Assembly (NCBI GenBank): GCA_041395105.1
Contig: JAWLBB010000002.1
Location: 620,001-684,000, forward strand
DNA: 64,000 nucleotides
Reading direction: 5' to 3'
Origin: Opitutaceae bacterium
GTDB taxonomy: Bacteria; Verrucomicrobiota; Verrucomicrobiia; Opitutales; Opitutaceae
In this document: piece after piece, positions 42,926 through 52,425 of the stretch
How the letters are laid out: every line of letters starts with the position of its first letter
How positions within the stretch are numbered: the stretch's first letter is position 1
The notes under the pieces: model-generated
Database searches by the model: none
Told to the model about the DNA's origin: nothing
Seen by the model: only the letters and a program-made list of their open reading frames with translations
Translations under genes and position numbers: made by a program

Positions 42926-45298
42926 CTACACATTCAACTCACATTGGCCGCCGGCACAGGCGACCGTTTCCTTGACCTTGGTTTCGTCCGTGGCCTCATG
43001 CATCGAGGCCCACGGGACAATCTGCGGTTCGAGCTGGTTCCAGCGCTGGATGTCGGCCGAGGTGGTAACAGCCTCCATCGGCGCCTGGACGTAAGCCTTG
43101 TCGCCCATCGCCTGGAGCAGGGCGATTCCGGTGAACCGAGACCGGTTTTCCCAGATGAAATCGACGACCTGATCCCACTCATCGTTCTTCACCGTGACCG
43201 TATTCGAAACGTTGTGGTAGAGACCCGGCGAGTAGAGGGCGTGGCTCGTTCCGGGAATGACCCAGTTTTCCTGGACGAGACGGACCATTTCGAGAAACCT
43301 GACCGCCCCGATATTGTCGCGCTCGACCGCCGTCGGCGGTGCCTCGACCGGAAAAGTGATGACGTCGTCGGTCTTGCCGTAAGCCGACGGCTCGCAGAGG
43401 TGCGGATTGTGCTCCTTGAAGAATCGGTAGACGGGATCAAGACGGTTGGCCTGGATCCGACGGAAGTAGCGACGGGCATGCCGGAAGTGAATTCCAGAGC
43501 CGGTGCCGAGCAGGAGTGAAGTCGTCCCCTCGGGCTTCACGCAGGTGGTCCGGGCCGCCGGAGCGATGCCCAATTTGGCCGCAAGTTCCTCATTGGCCGA
43601 GCGGACCACGTTGGCGCCCTTCTGCAGCACCTCCGGATCAAGGAGCACCTTGGGGTTGTCCATGATCCCGCAGATGGAAACCCCAAGAAGAGCTTCCCGC
43701 TCGTTGATCAGGCGCGTGACCGGACCAAGGTAGGGAATATCGGTGTAAGCCGCCTGGAGGGTGCCGACGATGGCGGCATTGCGGGCCGCACGATGAAAGT
43801 CTTCCGGGGTCTTGATCAGGGCGCCATTGATCGTGGTCAGATTGCACATCTGGAATCCGTGCAGCCGGGATCCGATCCGCAGGGGCCTGCCGGAATCATC
43901 ATGGTCGACCCCGAGCGATTTGAGCGATTCGATTTCCGCCCGGCTGACCACCTGGAAAACGGGATGCAGGCCAATCTCGACACAGGGATTGGCCCCGTAT
44001 TCCTCGTTGTCGGAAAAGAAGAAGCCGGGTTCGCCGAATTCCTTCTGGCTCTCGAAAAGCTTGGTGAAGAGCTCGCGTGAGGTGCGGCCCCGCAACAGGA
44101 CAGCCGAGTTGTTGGAAGCGGAGCGTTGCGGATTGGTGCGGAACCAATCCCCCGTCTTCGCCTGCATCATCTTTTCGTCATCAGCCGAGAAAAGCGCGAT
44201 GGTGGCTGAACGGCGCACGCCGCCGGCCAGCACGGCCGAGGCCATGTGCATGACGATGTCGTAGGCCTCGATCGGCTCGAGTCGGCGACCTGAAGCCCCG
44301 CGCAGAATCGCCTCCACCGCCGTAAGGGCGCGCTTGAGCGGAAAATGCCCGGGCGCTTTTCCGCCGGAGGTCCGCAGAGGTTGTCCGCGGGAGCGGAGCT
44401 GGGAGTAGTTGAACTCGATCGCGTGTCCTTCCACATAGGCGCGGAGCAACGCTTCCAGCGCATTGGACCAACCCTCGATCGTGTCCTCAATCGTGTGGTG
44501 GACAATATCCAGTTCGTCATCCAAACCCCGCGCAGCCAGCGGAGGCAACTGGTCGACATGGATCTTCTGAACCGAGAAGCCGACCCCGCAGCCGCAGAGC
44601 AGGAGGTAAAGTGTCTCCGGAAAGGCCCGCAGACGATTGATGTGCGTGAAGGAGCAATTGAAGATGCGCGCCTCATGCGCTTCGATTGCCGGGCCGGCAA
44701 ACTGCAGGGCCCGCATCGACGGGAGAACCTCACGGCGACGGACGGCCGTGAAGGCCTCGCGGATGAGGTGCTCAAGCGAACCGTCGTCCATGTCGCCAAA
44801 GCGTCGGAGGTGCATGTTCTCAACCCGGTCGACCGCCTCATCCCAGGTCTCCCGGCGCCGGGCCTTCTCGTTGTATCGGGCGTAACGCGACACAAAGATA
44901 TAATCCTGCATGCCGGTCGTCGGGTAATGATTCAGCCGGGCCTCGTTCTTCTTGGCCCGATAAAGGATATACGCCTTGGCCGCCCCGAACTCCCCCTCGG
45001 CGGCGAGAAGCTTCTCGGTCAGATCCTGGATCTCGTCAGCCGTCGGGGTGACACCTTTTTGAAAGAACAGCTCACTCGCCCACTCCACCGACTGGCCGAT
45101 CGACTTGGCTTTGGAGAAATCATCCTCCCCGAGACCGTAGCCCCTCGACGCATCGTTGCGGCTGACGTTTTCGATATCTCCCTGCCGGGCGGCGAAAAGG
45201 GCCAGGGCAATGGACCGGACGATGCGCTGGACGTCAAATGGTGTCGTGGCGCCGTCGCGCTTGATGACGACACGATTGGATGAGAGGGACTCGGACAT
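42926..45298 (-). CDS. nrdJ: Adenosylcobalamin-dependent (class II) ribonucleotide reductase
   Basis: Reduces ribonucleotides to deoxyribonucleotides with a B12-derived radical, independent of oxygen. The 790-residue protein begins with an ATP-cone-like region (VVIKRDGATTPFDVQRI). It then has the core segments FNCSFTHINRLRAFPE, LLCGCGVGFSVQKIHVDQLP, the active-site NPCVEIGL, MCNLTTINGALI and CVKPEGTTSLLLGTGSGIH. The C-terminal ACAGGQCEL carries the redox cysteine pair. The pattern fits the monomeric RTPR type. The ATG at 45298 was chosen; the frame is open upstream. It depends on coenzyme B12, which the adenosyltransferase at 10296 can make. Possible NrdR-like boxes lie upstream. Confidence 0.93.
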   Translation of the reverse strand: MSESLSSNRVVIKRDGATTPFDVQRIVRSIALALFAARQGDIENVSRNDASRGYGLGEDDFSKAKSIGQSVEWASELFFQKGVTPTADEIQDLTEKLLAAEGEFGAAKAYILYRAKKNEARLNHYPTTGMQDYIFVSRYARYNEKARRRETWDEAVDRVENMHLRRFGDMDDGSLEHLIREAFTAVRRREVLPSMRALQFAGPAIEAHEARIFNCSFTHINRLRAFPETLYLLLCGCGVGFSVQKIHVDQLPPLAARGLDDELDIVHHTIEDTIEGWSNALEALLRAYVEGHAIEFNYSQLRSRGQPLRTSGGKAPGHFPLKRALTAVEAILRGASGRRLEPIEAYDIVMHMASAVLAGGVRRSATIALFSADDEKMMQAKTGDWFRTNPQRSASNNSAVLLRGRTSRELFTKLFESQKEFGEPGFFFSDNEEYGANPCVEIGLHPVFQVVSRAEIESLKSLGVDHDDSGRPLRIGSRLHGFQMCNLTTINGALIKTPEDFHRAARNAAIVGTLQAAYTDIPYLGPVTRLINEREALLGVSICGIMDNPKVLLDPEVLQKGANVVRSANEELAAKLGIAPAARTTCVKPEGTTSLLLGTGSGIHFRHARRYFRRIQANRLDPVYRFFKEHNPHLCEPSAYGKTDDVITFPVEAPPTAVERDNIGAVRFLEMVRLVQENWVIPGTSHALYSPGLYHNVSNTVTVKNDEWDQVVDFIWENRSRFTGIALLQAMGDKAYVQAPMEAVTTSADIQRWNQLEPQIVPWASMHEATDETKVKETVACAGGQCELNV

Positions 45299-45748
45299 GG
45301 GAGGAATCAGGATTGGAAAGGGGAAGCAGAGAGCACGCGCTCGGCGCCGCGAAAACGAACTGGAAAGCGGGAGGTGGATTCCAAACCGATCCAGAACGGA
45401 CAAGAGTCAAGAATCCGCCAAAATCTGCTTCAAGTCCGCCAATTGACGCACATCAGAATTCAGATCTCACAACAAGATATGGTGGAAGATAGAATCCTGC
45501 ACCACTACCCCTTGTGGTCAATTCGGAAGAAAGAAGAATGTGAGGAAAGTGCGATGAGGTGCTGCCAGTGAAGCAGTTCGGTGGCAGAAAAAACTCCGGA
45601 AGATCCTCACCCCTGTTTCCGAGCCACCCTTGAGCCTGCCGGGGCATCCCGGGCCCGGAGGCCGGCGCTTCGGACGGGGCCGGCAGCCGGCGTCCTCACC
45701 CACCCGGCGACGCCGGCGACGGATCTGCGCGGGCCACTTCCCATCCAT
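45299..45748 (-). other. 450-bp intergenic region upstream of nrdJ
   Basis: This gap separates the nrdJ start from the end of the AraD1-type gene on the same strand, so it carries the nrdJ promoter. The part near 45420-45560 is AT-rich relative to the genome and holds the paired CAC/GTG boxes listed separately. The distal part (about 45640-45730) is very GC-rich with several GGCCGG/CCGGC complementary runs that could terminate the AraD1-type transcript. I looked for a cobalamin riboswitch and found no convincing B12-box. Confidence 0.5.
45471..45516 (-). promoter_or_regulatory. Candidate NrdR-like box pair upstream of nrdJ
   Basis: Box 2 (45503-45516) reads CACTACCCCTTGTG, with the CAC-8 nt-GTG geometry of NrdR sites. 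Box 1 (45471-45484, AACAAGATATGGTG) has only one good half. Their centres are 32 bp apart, matching the three-turn spacing of NrdR box pairs. The AT-rich core of true NrdR boxes is missing in box 2, so this is tentative. Confidence 0.3.
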
Positions 45749-46756
45749 TCACAGGCTCTGCACTTCGATCGGACGGACAAGTGGTTGCTCGCTGCGATAG
45801 GGATTGATCAGGGCTCTCCCGAAGCCAACCCAGGAGACAACCATTTCGTCTCCGTCGACCAATCCGATTCCGGCGCCAAAACTGAAAGCATCCGCTCCGA
45901 AGAAGTGAATATGGGCGTCTCCGGGTCGCCGATGCCGCGGATATTTGAAGTGGTGGTGCGCGAGGTTGGCGATGGAATGGCACATATTGGCCTCACCCGT
46001 GGCAATCGTGGCGGACCAGACTTCCTCCCCGCCCCGCACAATCGCCACCCGGCCGCCGATCGAGTCCGGTAGTGCTTCACCAATGACCGCTTCCGGCCCG
46101 AGCGCACATTCCCGAAGCTTGGAGGGAGCCAGATAAAGGTAATTGCGCTTCTCCATCGCATGGTCGGAAAACTCGTTGCCGCCGGCATAGCCGACACACC
46201 ACGGAAGTCCCGTTTCATCGACGATGTAGAGTCCGGCGATCTCCGGTTCCTCGCCCCCATCCTCGCCGTAGCCGGGTCGGGTCAGGGCATCACCGTGAGC
46301 CCGCAGGATGGACGCATCACCCTTGAAAAACCACTCAGGCTGAACGCCCAATTCGCCCGGACCGGGCCTCCCCCCTTCAACCCCCCACTGAAAAACCTTC
46401 ATGCTATCGGTCAGCGGCGCGTCCGCGGGCTTCCCTCCGTGCATCGCGTCGCGGTTGCGGACCGAGGCCACATGGGTCAATCCGGTCCCCGTGACAAGAC
46501 AATGGGCGGGGTCCCCCGGATGATCGAAAGCGGGCAGGAGGGTCCAGGACGACTGGCCCTGGTAAACCGGGTCGTAATCGACGACCTCTCCGACCGGGAG
46601 TTGGCTGGCCAGGGAGCCGATTTCAAGACCCTCCCGCGCTGCCTTCATCGCCAACTGATAGAGCGAATCCACTCCAACAAGCAACTTGAGCTCGTGGCCG
46701 TTCACGACGGCCAGATGACGGCCGCGCTCGGGATGACTGATCTGGACTGTTCTCAT
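45749..46756 (-). CDS. AraD1/GguC-type protein (fumarylacetoacetate hydrolase superfamily)
   Basis: A 335-residue cytoplasmic protein of the AraD1/GguC family. Characteristic segments are LVTGTGLTHVASVRNRDAMH, TDSMKVFQWGVEGGRPGPGE, GVQPEWFFKGDAS, DGGEEPEIAGLYIVD, GNEFSDHAMEKRNYLYLAPSK without break, and MCHSIANLAHHHFKYPRHRR. The acidic and His residues in these form the FAH-fold metal site. Relatives act in sugar-acid (L-arabonate-type) degradation, but no sugar dehydrogenase or transporter is next to it. The ATG at 46756 is chosen because it starts at the first family strand; the long open frame upstream has no homology. Confidence 0.82.
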   Translation of the reverse strand: MRTVQISHPERGRHLAVVNGHELKLLVGVDSLYQLAMKAAREGLEIGSLASQLPVGEVVDYDPVYQGQSSWTLLPAFDHPGDPAHCLVTGTGLTHVASVRNRDAMHGGKPADAPLTDSMKVFQWGVEGGRPGPGELGVQPEWFFKGDASILRAHGDALTRPGYGEDGGEEPEIAGLYIVDETGLPWCVGYAGGNEFSDHAMEKRNYLYLAPSKLRECALGPEAVIGEALPDSIGGRVAIVRGGEEVWSATIATGEANMCHSIANLAHHHFKYPRHRRPGDAHIHFFGADAFSFGAGIGLVDGDEMVVSWVGFGRALINPYRSEQPLVRPIEVQSL

Positions 46757-46949
46757 GGCATTTCCAAGGTTGGGGGTCGCGTCAAGTTTGGACTCCCAGA
46801 CTGTCGCGCATCCGTCCCCGTGGGGCAATACCGCAAAAAAGCCTACCGACCCGGAGACGACCGGCGGACCCGCCACAACCGGAGGGGTCGTTCCCGGCTT
46901 GTCCCTGCCACCGGCTGTCCGGAAACGCCGATCCCTCGGACCCTGTTCT

Positions 46950-47789
46950 TCAGATCCCTTTCCGCGCGGCCTGCCAGGACTGGTAAGCGGTATTCTTAAT
47001 CTCCCGCACCTGGTCTTCCTTGAGCCCCAAATCATGGAGCCCGGCCGCATCCACCGCCTGTCTGGGGATCGAGACTCCAGCGGACCGCGCATACAATTCT
47101 TCCACCCAGGAAGAGGCCAGGTGAAGCCGGCTTGTGAGATCCGCATGATCCCCCGCCAGCGCCGGAGTGCATTGATGAGCGATCACCTCGGTAATGACCG
47201 CCGGGAAACCCCAGGAACGCAGCAGGGCGGAACCCACTTCACCGAAATTATGACCCAAAAGGGCGATCTCCAGGCGTACGCTGTTGGCCGGGTTCGACAG
47301 GTCGGGCATCGGCCGGAAATCCATCTGGAGGACAAAATCATTGATCGGCACGCGGCCGACCGCGTGCAACAAACCGACCACATATCCCGTATTCGGATCC
47401 GTCGTGCTCGACCGGCAGAGCTGCTCGAGGGCGGAAGCCGTTATCAGGGAGACGTCCCAGAGCAGACCGGACTCCAGATGGTAGATCTCCAAGGGACGAT
47501 TGAAAAACGGGCCGAATGAGGATTGGGCCACGATGCGAAAGGTTTCCTGATACCCCAGGGTCTGGAGGGCGTCTTCGATGCTGGCGACAGCCGAGCCCCG
47601 CGCGTGAAACGCACTGTTGCTCGCCTTGAGAACCCGCGCCGCAAGTCCCGCATCGAGCCGGATGGTCGCCGCCAATTCATTGTTGTCGGAGTCGAGGTTG
47701 GAAAGCAGGGCTTGCAGACGAGGCACGATCTGGGGCGCCACCGGAAGGGAGCGCATCCCCTTGAGCAATTCCGAGACTTCGTAACCCAT
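46950..47789 (-). CDS. HDOD domain protein (first of two paralogues)
   Basis: A 279-residue single-domain HDOD protein. HDOD is a degenerate HD-phosphohydrolase fold used in signalling. Seen are SLPVAPQIVPRLQALL, IRLDAGLAARVLKASNSAFH, GYQETFRIVAQSS, GLLHAVGRVPINDF, GHNFGEVGSALLRSWGFP and a C-terminal extension of about 50 residues. The metal-binding His/Asp pair of true HD enzymes is only partly kept, as usual for HDOD. It is 70 bp after the ABC permease on the same strand, and its paralogue lies just before the transporter. A regulatory role is likely; the partner is unknown. Confidence 0.85.
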   Translation of the reverse strand: MGYEVSELLKGMRSLPVAPQIVPRLQALLSNLDSDNNELAATIRLDAGLAARVLKASNSAFHARGSAVASIEDALQTLGYQETFRIVAQSSFGPFFNRPLEIYHLESGLLWDVSLITASALEQLCRSSTTDPNTGYVVGLLHAVGRVPINDFVLQMDFRPMPDLSNPANSVRLEIALLGHNFGEVGSALLRSWGFPAVITEVIAHQCTPALAGDHADLTSRLHLASSWVEELYARSAGVSIPRQAVDAAGLHDLGLKEDQVREIKNTAYQSWQAARKGI

Positions 47790-47859
47790 GGAGCAAACAG
47801 ATCACCCATCCCTCGCCCGGACGACAATCCCTAAATCGCCCTCCGCGTCAACACAGCCG

Positions 47860-49017
47860 TCAAGTCACCGAATAGGGGTCTGCCGCGTCTCGAAGACCGT
47901 CACCGAGGAAATTGAAGGCCAGGACAGTGACCACGATGAATAGCACCGGCATGAGCAGCCAGGGGTAGTTGGCGACCACTTCCAGGTTCATGCAGTCCTG
48001 CAGCATCACCCCCCAGCTGACGATGGGGGGTCGCAGTCCCAACCCAAGAAAGCTGAGCGCGGTCTCCGCCAGGATCATCCCGGGAACACTCAAGGTCAGG
48101 CTGACAATGATGTGACTGGTGAATCCGGGCAGAAGGTGCCGGAGCAGAACCCGCCCGTGACCGGCGCCGATCAGGCGGGCCGCCACCGCGTAGTCCTCCT
48201 CCCGCAGGGAGAGAATCTTCCCGCGGACCACCCGGGCCAGCCCCGTCCAACCCAGAAGACTGAGTACGATCGTGATGGCAAAATAGGTCTTCAGGGCCGA
48301 CCAGTCCTTCGGCATGAAGGCGCCGAAAGCCAGCCAGAGGGGCAATTGGGGAAAGGAGGCCAGAACCTCGATCGCCCGCTGGATGAAGGTGTCGATGCCT
48401 CCGCCGACGTAGCCGGAGATGCCCCCGATGGTCACTCCCAGGACGAAAGTGATGGCAATGGCCACCAGTCCGATCGAAAGGCTGATCCGCGAACCGTAGA
48501 TGATCCGGCTTAGGATATCGTGCCCGTACTTGTCCGAACCCAGCAACAGAAAGGGCGGCGGTGTCCCGCTTTCCTCCGGGTACCACTCGCGAAATCTCTC
48601 GAGATCGACTCCGACGAAATGCGTATCCATCTCGATCAGCCCGAAGAGCCGGTAGGGAGTGCCCGCGACAAAGAAACCGAGGGGGACCGGCCGGTGGGGA
48701 TCGGTCAGGTAATAGGTCTTCAGGGTGACGGGATCCCGCTGGATGCTGACCGTGTCGAAATGCAGGCCGGACTCGAAATCGAACATCGGCAATTGCGGGT
48801 AGCAATTGGCATAGCGCATCTCGCGCCAGCTCTGATCGTAGGGCGCCCAGAAACCGGCGAACAGCGCCATCAGATAAAGCACCAGGAGAAGATGGAGTGC
48901 ACCGACCGCCAGCCGGTGACGGGAGAAGCGCAGCCGGATCAATTGCCATTGGGTCAGGACCGATACGTCCAGACCCGTGCTCCGATCGAGACGGTCGGCA
49001 ATCCCCTCCTCGGTCAC
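47860..49017 (-). CDS. Peptide-type ABC transporter permease (OppC/DppC/YejE-like)
   Basis: Inner-membrane permease of a peptide/nickel-type ABC importer, 385 residues starting at a GTG that overlaps the preceding stop (GTGA). TM1 is at about 35-55, followed by an unusually long periplasmic stretch (about 55-165), then the BPD_transp_1 domain with LLGSDKYGHDILSRIIYGSR, the EAA loop AARLIGAGHGRVLLRHLLPG and ETALSFLGLGLRPP. The long loop recalls YejE-like permeases. It pairs with the permease half of the fused protein upstream. No ATPase genes (oppD/oppF type) are in the window. Confidence 0.9.
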   Translation of the reverse strand: MTEEGIADRLDRSTGLDVSVLTQWQLIRLRFSRHRLAVGALHLLLVLYLMALFAGFWAPYDQSWREMRYANCYPQLPMFDFESGLHFDTVSIQRDPVTLKTYYLTDPHRPVPLGFFVAGTPYRLFGLIEMDTHFVGVDLERFREWYPEESGTPPPFLLLGSDKYGHDILSRIIYGSRISLSIGLVAIAITFVLGVTIGGISGYVGGGIDTFIQRAIEVLASFPQLPLWLAFGAFMPKDWSALKTYFAITIVLSLLGWTGLARVVRGKILSLREEDYAVAARLIGAGHGRVLLRHLLPGFTSHIIVSLTLSVPGMILAETALSFLGLGLRPPIVSWGVMLQDCMNLEVVANYPWLLMPVLFIVVTVLAFNFLGDGLRDAADPYSVT

Positions 49018-52000
49018 TTCTCACCTCCAGACATCCGGATCCGGGGGTCGAGCACCAGCAGCAGCAGGTCGCTGACCAGGGTCCCCATCACCCCGAGAAA
49101 GCTCAGGATCATGATCATCGAACCCGCCATGTAGAGGTCCTCCATCATGAGGGCGTCGAGCAGCAGAGGGCCGATCGTCGGCAGACTCAGGACGAGGGAG
49201 ACAATGGCCCCTCCCGAGATCAGCTCCGGAAAGAGCCCTCCGATTCCGGAGATGAAGGGATTGAGCGCCAGGCGCACCGGGTACTTGAGCAAGAGCCTGA
49301 TCGGCCGGACCCCCTTGGCCATGGCGGTTCTCACATAGGGCTTGCGCAATTCATCCAGCAGGTTTCCCCGCATGATGCGGATCATGCCCGCCGTGCCTCC
49401 CACCGCGAGGATGACCACCGGCACCCAGATGTGTTTCATCAGGTCCCAGACCTTGCCGGCCGTCCATTCCGGCTGGGCCGCGTAGGAAGCGGAAAAGAGC
49501 CCGGTCACGTTCACTCCGAGTAATTTCGCGCTCAGGTACATGATGACGATGGCCAGAAGGAAGCTCGGGATGCTCATGCCGACGAAGCCGACCATGGTGA
49601 ATACGTAGTCGGCTTTTGAATACTGACGAACCGCCGAGAAGATGCCGATCGGGATGGCCAGCAGCCAGGTCAGAAGAATGGTGAAGACCGACAGGACCAC
49701 CGTCAGGGAGAGTCGGTCGCCCATCACCACGTTGACGGATTCCAGGGTGTCCATCGACCGTCCGAGGTAGCCCTGGAGCAAACCCCGGTCCTTCGAATCA
49801 AAGGTGGTGAACCAATGAAGGCCGATCCACCGGGTGAAGCGCTCAAGTCCGGATTCATTGAGGAAAAACAGCTCGCGCAATTCCTCGATCTCCGACTCGG
49901 CGACCTCCCCGCCCGCCTCCTGCAATCGGATGATCTTTGAGGAAAGGTAGTCGCCCGGCGGCATCTGAATGATGAGGAAGGAAAGGACCGAAATGATGGT
50001 CAGGGTCGGCACCATCAGCATCAGGCGGCGCGCGATGAACGGGTGCCGCAGGGCGACCAGCAGCAGCCCCAGCAGAAGGGAACCGTAGATGAGGAGGCGG
50101 AGGAACGAAGCGAGCAGGCGGCCCGCCGTCCCGACCGGTTCACCTTCCGCCTTCAGGGCGTTCGGCCAGGGGGTCACCTCGAGAATTTCCTTCTTCATGC
50201 CGGCGATCGCGCCGGGCGAGTCCACGGGATTTTCCAGAAAATAGGTTTCCACCCCCGTATGGGAAGGTGAGAGGTAGTTCCACCCGGCCACCGCCACCTT
50301 CGGGATGTTCCGGACACCGTTCTTGACGAGGAAGAAACTCGGCGTCGGGGTGGCGATGCTGATCGTCCAGAGGTTCTCCGCCGCGATTTCCAGGGCACCG
50401 CGAAATGCCTCCAGGCGCGCCTCCAGTGAAGTCGCCTCCTTGGTCTCCTCGTAGATGAGCATCGACTGGTAGAGGGGATGCGTCTCCGGAGGGGGCGGTG
50501 TTTTCAATTCCGCCGCCCGCGCACTTCCGTAGAGGCCGCCGCGCATGTACCACTTCGCCCAGGCCCGGGCATAGTCCGAATCCCAGGCCGAAGGCACGAA
50601 CAGACGCGGCAGGACGACTGGGTTGAACTCGTCATTGCTACCCCAGATCGCGAAGTCGTGCTGCATCCCCTCGAGTTCCTCGTAGAAGAGTTGCCTGGCC
50701 CGTTCCTTCACCACGGCCCGGACCCCGACCTGCGCCCAGTCTTCGACAATCAGCTGGACGGTCTCCGCCTTGAACCCGCGTGACATGGAGATGTAGAACT
50801 GCATGCGACTCCCGTCCGCAAAGGTGCGGAAACCTTCGGCATCCCTCCGGGTCAACCCGATCGAGTCGAGCATCAGGTCGGCCCGCGCCGGATCATATTG
50901 GACGAACGCACGGCTCAATTCCGGAAAATAATAGGGGGATTCCGGACCCGGGGCCGCCTGCGAAGGCACCCCGACCCCGCTCTGGGTGCTCTCGATGATC
51001 GCCTCCCGGTTGATCGCCAGGGACAGGGCCTGGCGAAAAGTCCTGTCGTTGAGCAGGGCGCGCTTGTTCGCGGACTCGGGACCGCCCGGCACCACCCGCC
51101 GGTTCACATTGACGTTGATCAGCAATCCGGAGGCATTGACCGTATACCAGTGGTAGACCTGGTAATCGTTCGCAATGCGCTGATCCATGAACAGCGTGTA
51201 ATTGTCGAAGCCGAGGTATTCGAACTGCACGGTCGACTCCCCGCTGGCCGCCGCCATCGGGATCATGTCGGGGGTCTTCAGGTCCCAGACCAGCCGATCG
51301 AAATAGGGCAGCTGGTTGCCCTGCGGATCAACCGCGAAATAATAGGGATTCCTCACGTATCCATAGGGTGGATTCGCCTTGTAGGAGCGGTAGACCCATG
51401 GCCAGAGCCGGGGATGCTCCGGGTTGTTGTTGTTGCGGATGCGGGTGTAGACGCTGCGGGGCGTCGCCAGCTGCAGCGCCTGCATGGTCCGCCTGATCAG
51501 CTCCGGATCTCCGACAACCGGGTGATACTGCCGGCGGTAGTGTTCGGGCGCCATGGTGAAACGCTGCCCGTCGTAGGTGGCCAGCCGGTCGAGGAAAATG
51601 CCGTTGGGGTGGGCAAAGCGGAAACGAACCGTGTAGAGATCCGGCATCTCGGCCGTCCCGACCACGCCCCGGGTGACCATGAAATTCGGCGGCTCACCAT
51701 GCACTCCGGCTTCCGGATCCAGCGCCTCATGATTCCAGTAATAGAGGATGTCCCTCGCATCAAACGGCTCACCGTCCGACCACCGCATCCCGCGACGCAG
51801 ATGAAAGGTGAAGACACGTTTGTCCTCCGACACCTCGAACGCCCGGGCCACGTGGGGGACGATGGGCTCGCCAAAGGGCGACCAACGGACCAGACCCGCT
51901 CCGGAATAGATGTCTTCGATCCTCAGGGTGTCGAAGTTGGCCCCGATGTTCATCAACCAGGTGCCCCCATAACGCCCGATGCCCTCGACCCCCTTCAGGA

Positions 52001-52337
52001 CAACCGGCTCGGGACCGACCCGCTCCGCGACCGGCGGGAGCCTGCCCTCGGACACCAGGTCGGCGAGGATCGGAGCCTCCCCTTTCGGAAACCAGTCCGC
52101 CGACTCACCCCTGGAATAGTCGACATCCTGCCAGACGACCGGTGGGTTCTCGAGGTCAATGGCCACCGCCCGAAGTTCCTCAGCCTCAGCCACCGCTTCC
52201 GGTTCAAATGCCGGAAGGTCGAGCATCAGCGGCGGACGGAAGATCCATGCCCAGAGGAGGATGAGGGCCCAGAGCAGACCGGTTGCGGCAGACAGACCAA
52301 CGACCAGACGGATCAGGGTTTGGTAAAGAGACCGCAT
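49014..52337 (-). CDS. Fused ABC substrate-binding protein and permease (peptide type)
   Basis: An 1107-residue protein joining two subunits that are normally separate. A TM anchor (about residues 10-33) is followed by a family 5 solute-binding domain (about 100-720), with FTFHLRRGMRWSDGEPFDARDILYYW, an RQALSLAINREAIIES segment and QFYISMSRGFKAETVQLI, each broken here only by normal loops. A TM at about 742-765 leads into a DppB-like permease (about 768-1107) with PPGDYL, the long periplasmic loop, LTWLLAIPIGIFSAVRQYSK and the EAA-like region TAMAKGVRPIRLLLKYPVRL. The binding domain is thus tethered to its own permease. There is no stop, frameshift or break in between. It overlaps the next permease gene by 4 bp. 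Confidence 0.9.
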   Translation of the reverse strand: MRSLYQTLIRLVVGLSAATGLLWALILLWAWIFRPPLMLDLPAFEPEAVAEAEELRAVAIDLENPPVVWQDVDYSRGESADWFPKGEAPILADLVSEGRLPPVAERVGPEPVVLKGVEGIGRYGGTWLMNIGANFDTLRIEDIYSGAGLVRWSPFGEPIVPHVARAFEVSEDKRVFTFHLRRGMRWSDGEPFDARDILYYWNHEALDPEAGVHGEPPNFMVTRGVVGTAEMPDLYTVRFRFAHPNGIFLDRLATYDGQRFTMAPEHYRRQYHPVVGDPELIRRTMQALQLATPRSVYTRIRNNNNPEHPRLWPWVYRSYKANPPYGYVRNPYYFAVDPQGNQLPYFDRLVWDLKTPDMIPMAAASGESTVQFEYLGFDNYTLFMDQRIANDYQVYHWYTVNASGLLINVNVNRRVVPGGPESANKRALLNDRTFRQALSLAINREAIIESTQSGVGVPSQAAPGPESPYYFPELSRAFVQYDPARADLMLDSIGLTRRDAEGFRTFADGSRMQFYISMSRGFKAETVQLIVEDWAQVGVRAVVKERARQLFYEELEGMQHDFAIWGSNDEFNPVVLPRLFVPSAWDSDYARAWAKWYMRGGLYGSARAAELKTPPPPETHPLYQSMLIYEETKEATSLEARLEAFRGALEIAAENLWTISIATPTPSFFLVKNGVRNIPKVAVAGWNYLSPSHTGVETYFLENPVDSPGAIAGMKKEILEVTPWPNALKAEGEPVGTAGRLLASFLRLLIYGSLLLGLLLVALRHPFIARRLMLMVPTLTIISVLSFLIIQMPPGDYLSSKIIRLQEAGGEVAESEIEELRELFFLNESGLERFTRWIGLHWFTTFDSKDRGLLQGYLGRSMDTLESVNVVMGDRLSLTVVLSVFTILLTWLLAIPIGIFSAVRQYSKADYVFTMVGFVGMSIPSFLLAIVIMYLSAKLLGVNVTGLFSASYAAQPEWTAGKVWDLMKHIWVPVVILAVGGTAGMIRIMRGNLLDELRKPYVRTAMAKGVRPIRLLLKYPVRLALNPFISGIGGLFPELISGGAIVSLVLSLPTIGPLLLDALMMEDLYMAGSMIMILSFLGVMGTLVSDLLLLVLDPRIRMSGGEK

Positions 52338-52425
52338 GCGGGGTAACGGAGAATGGGGACTTCCGGGAAGGGTCCATCCAACGACCCGAAGCGCAACCTC
52401 GAAATCAGGTCCGGCTCAGACCCGG

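Noticed and set aside
42122..43519. Plus-strand frame of 465 codons
   Set aside because: Runs antisense across three genes including nrdJ; no recognisable motif.
45299..45748. Cobalamin riboswitch upstream of nrdJ
   Set aside because: No B12-box-like conserved segment (GCCACTG type) with surrounding stems could be found.
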